A stretch of DNA of 10,217 bases. Source: a bacterium. Lineage in GTDB: Bacteria > Babelota > Babeliae > Babelales > Vermiphilaceae. Positions 7,061 through 10,217 of the stretch are shown here, piece after piece. Within the stretch, counting starts at the first letter, position 1. Every line of letters begins with the position of its first letter. A program made the position numbers and the translations under genes. The stretch covers positions 1-10,217 of the forward strand of contig DAOVGZ010000029.1 in assembly GCA_030672115.1 (NCBI GenBank), given 5' to 3'. The notes below the pieces were generated by a model that saw only the letters and a list, made by a program, of their open reading frames with translations, ran no database searches and was not told the origin of the DNA.

Positions 7061-7222
7061 ATGAGCAACAAACGCCAACGGCGTCTTTGGAGATATAAGC
7101 GACAAGAACAAAACATTAAAAAAAACTTCCCTCTTACCACAACTGCCCCCTTCTTTCCTTGTGCCTCCTTGTGCACCCCCACAACTATGTACACCTCTGC
7201 GTGTACTACCATTATTCTTTAA
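7061..7222 (+). CDS. Possible small protein or leader peptide upstream of brnQ (53 aa)
   Basis: This short ORF has a consensus ribosome site, AAGGAG at 7050-7055, 5 nt before the ATG, and a good promoter upstream. That is better support than several larger genes here have. The peptide starts strongly basic (MSNKRQRRLWRYKRQEQ). It then becomes rich in Thr, Pro and Cys (9 Thr in total) and ends with Thr-Thr-Ile-Ile-Leu before the stop. It has no signal peptide or known motif. The DNA is less AT-rich than the surroundings and contains small hairpins (7072-7084, 7189-7206), so it could be a structured leader RNA. Ending in Thr/Ile/Leu codons 101 nt before a branched-chain amino acid transporter hints at a leader peptide, but no clear terminator follows it. 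It is either a real small gene or a regulatory leader; I am not sure which. Confidence 0.42.
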   Translation: MSNKRQRRLWRYKRQEQNIKKNFPLTTTAPFFPCASLCTPTTMYTSACTTIIL

Positions 7223-7323
7223 ATAATTTTTAAAACCTTTTTCAAAAAATTTTTCGCCTTTCAAATATTTTTAATCGTATTTTATTTTTAACAATACGCA
7301 TTACTAAAACCAAAGGATTTTCA
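7223..7323 (+). other. AT-rich leader before brnQ
   Basis: About 100 nt of T-rich, low-complexity sequence lies between the small ORF and brnQ. I see no good terminator hairpin, T-box or known riboswitch core. Its only clear element is the brnQ ribosome site AAAGGA (7312-7317), 6 nt before the ATG. brnQ may therefore be transcribed from the promoter at 6967-6995. Confidence 0.5.
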
Positions 7324-8511
7324 ATGAAACAGAAGCTTTCCAAAGCAGTTGTTATTTCGTCCGGCCTTGCAATATTTTCTATGTTTTTTGGTGCCGGCAA
7401 CCTTATGTATCCAATAAAAACTGGTATTATATCTGGAACTAATAATTTTTTTGGTATTTCTGGATTTTTAATTACTGCTGTTTTACTTCCTCTTTTTGGC
7501 CTTGTTGCAATGATTTTATTTAACGGAAACTACAAAGAATTTTTTGGACGATTAGGAGCCGCAGGAAAACCGGTAACAATTATTTGTATGATTGTCATTG
7601 GACCTTTAGTTGCCATTCCCCGCATTGTCAGCGTTGCTCATGTTATGATGGCACCATTTTTACCAATTAAATTACTACAAGGAAGCTCTACAGGATCACT
7701 TCTTGCATTTAGCATATTATTCCTTGGTATTACTTTTTTAGGTAGCTTTAAAGAAAATAAAATTGTTGATGTCCTTGGTTATGTTATAAGTCCTCTTTTG
7801 GTAGCATCTCTTGGCGTTTTAATTTTTATGGGCTTTTTAAGTGCAGGTCCAACACTTCCTGCAAGCGCACCAGCATGGAATGTTTTCAAACTAAATCTTA
7901 TTCGTGGTTATGGAACCCTCGATCTTTTGGCTGCAATATTTTTTGCATCCATTGTCCTTGGAATTTTAAAAGACAAACTAGGAACAGGAACTGCCAAAAG
8001 CCTTAAAAAACTCGCCTATATCGGACTAAAAGCTGGTGTTATTGGCACAGGACTACTTGGCCTAGTTTACATTGGTCAAAGTTACTTAGGAGCACATTTT
8101 GGTGCCGGCCTGAGCTCTTTAAATGAAGGACAAGCATTTAGAGAAATTGTTTTCAGAGTACTTGGCCATTATGGTGCAGCAATTGTAGGAAGTGCTTCTA
8201 TGCTTGCATGTTTTTCAACATCTATTGCTCTTGGTGCTGTTATTGCAGAATATTTACAAAAAGAAGTTTTTTATAACAAAGTTGGATATGTCGCATCACT
8301 TACTCTTGTTTTACTCGCTTCTATGCCACTAGCTATTTACGGACTTGATGCAGTATTAAAACTTGCAGGAGGACCACTTACCTATGTTGGTTACCCAGCA
8401 TTGATTGTGTTAACGTTTTGTAATATTGCATACAAACTTTTCAACTTTAAACCGGTCAAAGTTCCAGTACTTGCAACATTTATTTTGGCCCTTGCTGCAT
8501 ACTTTGTATAA
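7324..8511 (+). CDS. brnQ: Branched-chain amino acid importer, BrnQ (LIVCS) family
   Basis: This is an inner-membrane symporter of the LIVCS family, which brings in leucine, isoleucine and valine with Na+ or H+. The 395-residue protein is almost wholly hydrophobic, with about 12 membrane segments. It opens with the family hallmark GLAIFSMFFGAGNLMYP (14-30); its unwound GAGN part is expected to line the substrate and ion site. Other family-like stretches are IGPLVAIPR, VLGYVISPLLVASL and ACFSTSIALG. It is somewhat shorter than E. coli BrnQ (about 440), with short loops and C terminus. The start is set by AAAGGA at 7312-7317. It is followed by a strong terminator and may be co-transcribed with the small ORF upstream. 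Substrate choice among branched-chain amino acids cannot be read from the sequence. Confidence 0.93.
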   Translation: MKQKLSKAVVISSGLAIFSMFFGAGNLMYPIKTGIISGTNNFFGISGFLITAVLLPLFGLVAMILFNGNYKEFFGRLGAAGKPVTIICMIVIGPLVAIPRIVSVAHVMMAPFLPIKLLQGSSTGSLLAFSILFLGITFLGSFKENKIVDVLGYVISPLLVASLGVLIFMGFLSAGPTLPASAPAWNVFKLNLIRGYGTLDLLAAIFFASIVLGILKDKLGTGTAKSLKKLAYIGLKAGVIGTGLLGLVYIGQSYLGAHFGAGLSSLNEGQAFREIVFRVLGHYGAAIVGSASMLACFSTSIALGAVIAEYLQKEVFYNKVGYVASLTLVLLASMPLAIYGLDAVLKLAGGPLTYVGYPALIVLTFCNIAYKLFNFKPVKVPVLATFILALAAYFV

Positions 8512-8526
8512 ACAATTGTAAATAAT

Positions 8527-8571
8527 AAAAAATGGAGCGACTTTAATTCAAAAAAAGTCGCTCCATTTTTT
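8527..8571 (+). terminator. Intrinsic terminator after brnQ
   Basis: A perfect 14-bp stem (8531-8544 with 8554-8567, core TGGAGCGACTTT) with a 9-nt loop is flanked by A residues before and T residues after. It begins about 16 nt after the brnQ stop. The next gene has its own promoter beyond it. Confidence 0.93.
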
Positions 8572-8612
8572 ATTGATACATTTTTTAAATTAAACCAATA
8601 CAACGATTACAT

Positions 8613-8641
8613 TTGACTCTATAAGTAATAAAAAGTAAAAT
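8613..8641 (+). promoter_or_regulatory. Near-consensus promoter for the gene at 8723
   Basis: TTGACT (8613-8618) and TAAAAT (8636-8641) are separated by exactly 17 nt, each with one mismatch to consensus. Start would be near 8648, giving a leader of about 75 nt. A small inverted repeat, TTAAC (8641-8645) and GTTAA (8650-8654), overlaps the -10 end and the start and could be an operator, though it is short. Confidence 0.7.
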
Positions 8642-8722
8642 TAACCTTATGTTAACATCTCACTTTTTTTAAAAACAATGTAACTCTTTAATAATTTCTT
8701 ATTACATCGAAAGGTTTTATTC

Positions 8723-9307
8723 ATGCAATCGTCAAAATTATCAACAGGTATTTTACTTGGAATGCTTTTAAGTGTTGTTTCAATACAAGCTTCACAACCA
8801 GTACTCCAAATTACACCCGAAGATCTAGCTAATGCATTTGTACTAGCACATGAAAAAATAGAAAAAAACAAAACAAATGCTTTTACTGAAGCTAAAAAAG
8901 TTATAAAAAAAATACCTCTTCACTTAAAAATACTTGGTATGACAATAGGCTGTGTAACAATCCCTTATTTCATGAACTATTTCACAAGAAAGCCATTAAA
9001 AGAAAAACGTTTTGACGCAAAAAAATTAATGAGTAAAGAATTTTTCAAACATCTTAACTACTTTATTTCTGATTACGTTTTTGGGTGGCCATACAAAGAT
9101 GCAAAAATAAAAATGGTCACTGATACTTACGGTAAAAAAAATCTACAAGTAAGAAATGAACAAGGTCCAGGCGGTTTTATTGGAAAAGCACACTTATACT
9201 TAATTCTTGTTGCTAATTCATTGCGCTTTCCAGGCCTTATTAAAAAATCTTTTGTTGATGCATATCAAGGGCTTGAAGGTTGGGGAAACATGCTTGTAGT
9301 CAACTAA
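8723..9307 (+). CDS. Exported or membrane-anchored protein of unknown function
   Basis: This 194-residue protein has no family I recognise. Its N terminus (MQSSK, hydrophobic 8-21, then QAS at 22-24) is a good signal peptide. A charged helical stretch rich in Lys and Glu follows (32-64), then a second hydrophobic segment at about 68-87 that is long enough to cross the membrane. The basic segment just after it (RKPLKEKR, 89-96) would be expected on the cytoplasmic side. The C-terminal half (97-194) is a soluble-looking domain with FGWPYKDAKIKMV and GPGGFIGKAHLYLILVANSLRFPG. The ribosome site AAAGG (8710-8714) is 8 nt before the ATG. It is a single-gene unit with a near-consensus promoter and its own terminator, suggesting steady, fairly high expression. 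Confidence 0.82.
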   Translation: MQSSKLSTGILLGMLLSVVSIQASQPVLQITPEDLANAFVLAHEKIEKNKTNAFTEAKKVIKKIPLHLKILGMTIGCVTIPYFMNYFTRKPLKEKRFDAKKLMSKEFFKHLNYFISDYVFGWPYKDAKIKMVTDTYGKKNLQVRNEQGPGGFIGKAHLYLILVANSLRFPGLIKKSFVDAYQGLEGWGNMLVVN

Positions 9308-9330
9308 TATTACCCCCTGTTGAAATTAAT

Positions 9331-9371
9331 AAAAAAGGGAGCTAGCCTGTAATAAGTTAGCTCCCTTTTTT
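9331..9371 (+). terminator. Intrinsic terminator after the gene at 8723
   Basis: GGGAGCTAGC (9337-9346) pairs with GTTAGCTCCC (9356-9365), with one G-T pair, a 9-nt loop, six A residues before and six T residues after. It lies about 24 nt after the stop at 9307. Confidence 0.92.
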
Positions 9372-9401
9372 GTTACAAACAGTTTTACTAAAGGAAAAAA
9401 C

Positions 9402-10217
9402 ATGAAAAGCCTCAAAAAAACAACATTACTTGTTATTGCATCAATTGCACTTTTAACACCACAACAAAAAATAGGAGCTCATTGGGCAGAAGATCTTATT
9501 AAAGGCGCAGCTGTATGTGCTACAATTGCTACAGGAGCCTGCCTTATCGGCGGAGGTATTTACTTAGCATGCCAACCACTTTCTGATAGTCAGGAAATTT
9601 CACGGGCCGAGAATCTTTATTCTGACGCACAATCAAAAAACGATTACCTTTCTTCTACTTATGCACGAGAACTAGAACTTTTTGAATTTATTCCATACAC
9701 AAACCAAAAAAATAGAATTATTATTGATATTAAATCAGAAATTCAAAGCCACTATAATGCATACGCTTTTATGAATTTTCAGGATAAACTTGATAGCAAT
9801 ATTTATTCTCTTGATTCTATGATTTCATCAATTTCTTCCAAAGAAAATCATTTAGCTGAACGCAAAAATCAACTTTTTTCAAAAGAAAATAAACTTTCTT
9901 ATTCTGAACGGAACAAATACGCACAAGAATACGACGATCTTTGCAATCAACTTAATTCTTCACATTATATACTTACACAGCTTAGAGATAGATTATATCA
10001 ACTGTACTGCCTTGTTATAACCTTTCCAGAATGCAAAAAAGATAAAGGACTTTATAAAATACATCAACTCGAAAAAAAAGTAAGAAAACTAGAGAACGAT
10101 ATTAACCATCCAAATTCTTACTACTGCAATTTTTCTAACTATGGATATACAGCAAGTTTTGCCAAAATTAATGCTCGTATCGACTATCTCAAAACAAGAA
10201 TTAAAAAACTTAAAATA
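9402..10217 (+). CDS. Exported helical, probably coiled-coil protein, cut off by the window end
   Basis: An open frame of 272 codons runs from an ATG with AAAGGAA (9390-9396) just upstream to the last base of the window, so the C terminus is missing. The N terminus (MKSLKKTT, hydrophobic 9-18, cleavage possible after A26) is a signal peptide. A second hydrophobic, Gly/Ala/Cys-rich segment lies at about 35-57 and probably anchors the protein. The rest is hydrophilic and helix-prone, rich in Lys, Glu, Ser, Asn, Tyr and Leu. It has heptad-like stretches (for example near the ERKNQLFSKENKL, QLRDRLYQL and EKKVRKLEND segments), as in coiled coils. No enzymatic motif is seen. I do not recognise the family. 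It is probably an envelope or secreted structural protein with its promoter between the terminator at 9331-9371 and its start, though none stands out. Confidence 0.8.
   Translation, partial: MKSLKKTTLLVIASIALLTPQQKIGAHWAEDLIKGAAVCATIATGACLIGGGIYLACQPLSDSQEISRAENLYSDAQSKNDYLSSTYARELELFEFIPYTNQKNRIIIDIKSEIQSHYNAYAFMNFQDKLDSNIYSLDSMISSISSKENHLAERKNQLFSKENKLSYSERNKYAQEYDDLCNQLNSSHYILTQLRDRLYQLYCLVITFPECKKDKGLYKIHQLEKKVRKLENDINHPNSYYCNFSNYGYTASFAKINARIDYLKTRIKKLKI

Noticed and set aside
6989..7264. 91-codon minus-strand frame opposite the small ORF before brnQ
   Set aside because: It would start with TTG without a ribosome site, and it covers the plus-strand promoter, dyad and ribosome site. Its glycine and cysteine content comes from the C-rich opposite strand.
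7027..7323. T-box or known amino acid riboswitch before brnQ
   Set aside because: No T-box conserved core or lysine/glycine-type riboswitch motif could be found by eye; only simple hairpins are visible.

Overview
This is an AT-rich bacterial stretch written in the standard code, with TAA and TGA both used as stops and clear Shine-Dalgarno sites (AAGGA or GGAGG) before nearly every gene. Short intrinsic terminators separate the transcription units. Two housekeeping-type proteins are recognisable: phosphoenolpyruvate synthase (PpsA) and a BrnQ-type branched-chain amino acid importer. Most of the rest are small proteins with N-terminal export signals that match no family I know, plus a membrane-anchored MutS-like ATPase. 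Low GC, amino acid import, many small secreted orphans and a MutS-like membrane protein would suit a reduced, host-dependent bacterium such as Candidatus Dependentiae (TM6). That placement is inferred from gene style; there is no rRNA or marker gene here to prove it.

Layout. Positions 53-544 encode a small exported protein followed by a strong terminator. Positions 713-1231 hold two cysteine-containing exported proteins 9 nt apart. Positions 1306-2133 hold a tandem pair of paralogous exported proteins with a shared WIHIWNNT motif, ended by a terminator. Positions 2310-4409 encode the MutS-like ATPase, which has its own promoter and meets ppsA (minus strand, 4495-6888) at a shared bidirectional terminator. 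Positions 6889-7323 form the divergent intergenic region. It holds a good plus-strand promoter, a perfect 7-bp dyad just after it, and an undescribed 53-codon ORF with a consensus ribosome site. brnQ follows at 7324-8511, then a terminator. Positions 8723-9307 encode an exported or membrane orphan with a near-consensus promoter and its own terminator. An exported helical protein begins at 9402 and runs off the window end.

How the genes fit together. PpsA (pyruvate to PEP) and BrnQ (amino acid uptake) fit a cell that feeds on imported amino acids and pyruvate. The other genes look like a cell-envelope or secreted-protein island. The most unusual items are the MutS-like ATPase with an export-type N terminus and two internal membrane segments, the WIHIWNNT protein family, the Cys/His-motif secreted pair, and the promoter-dyad-small ORF arrangement ahead of brnQ. 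No rRNA, tRNA, CRISPR array, transposase or phage gene was seen.
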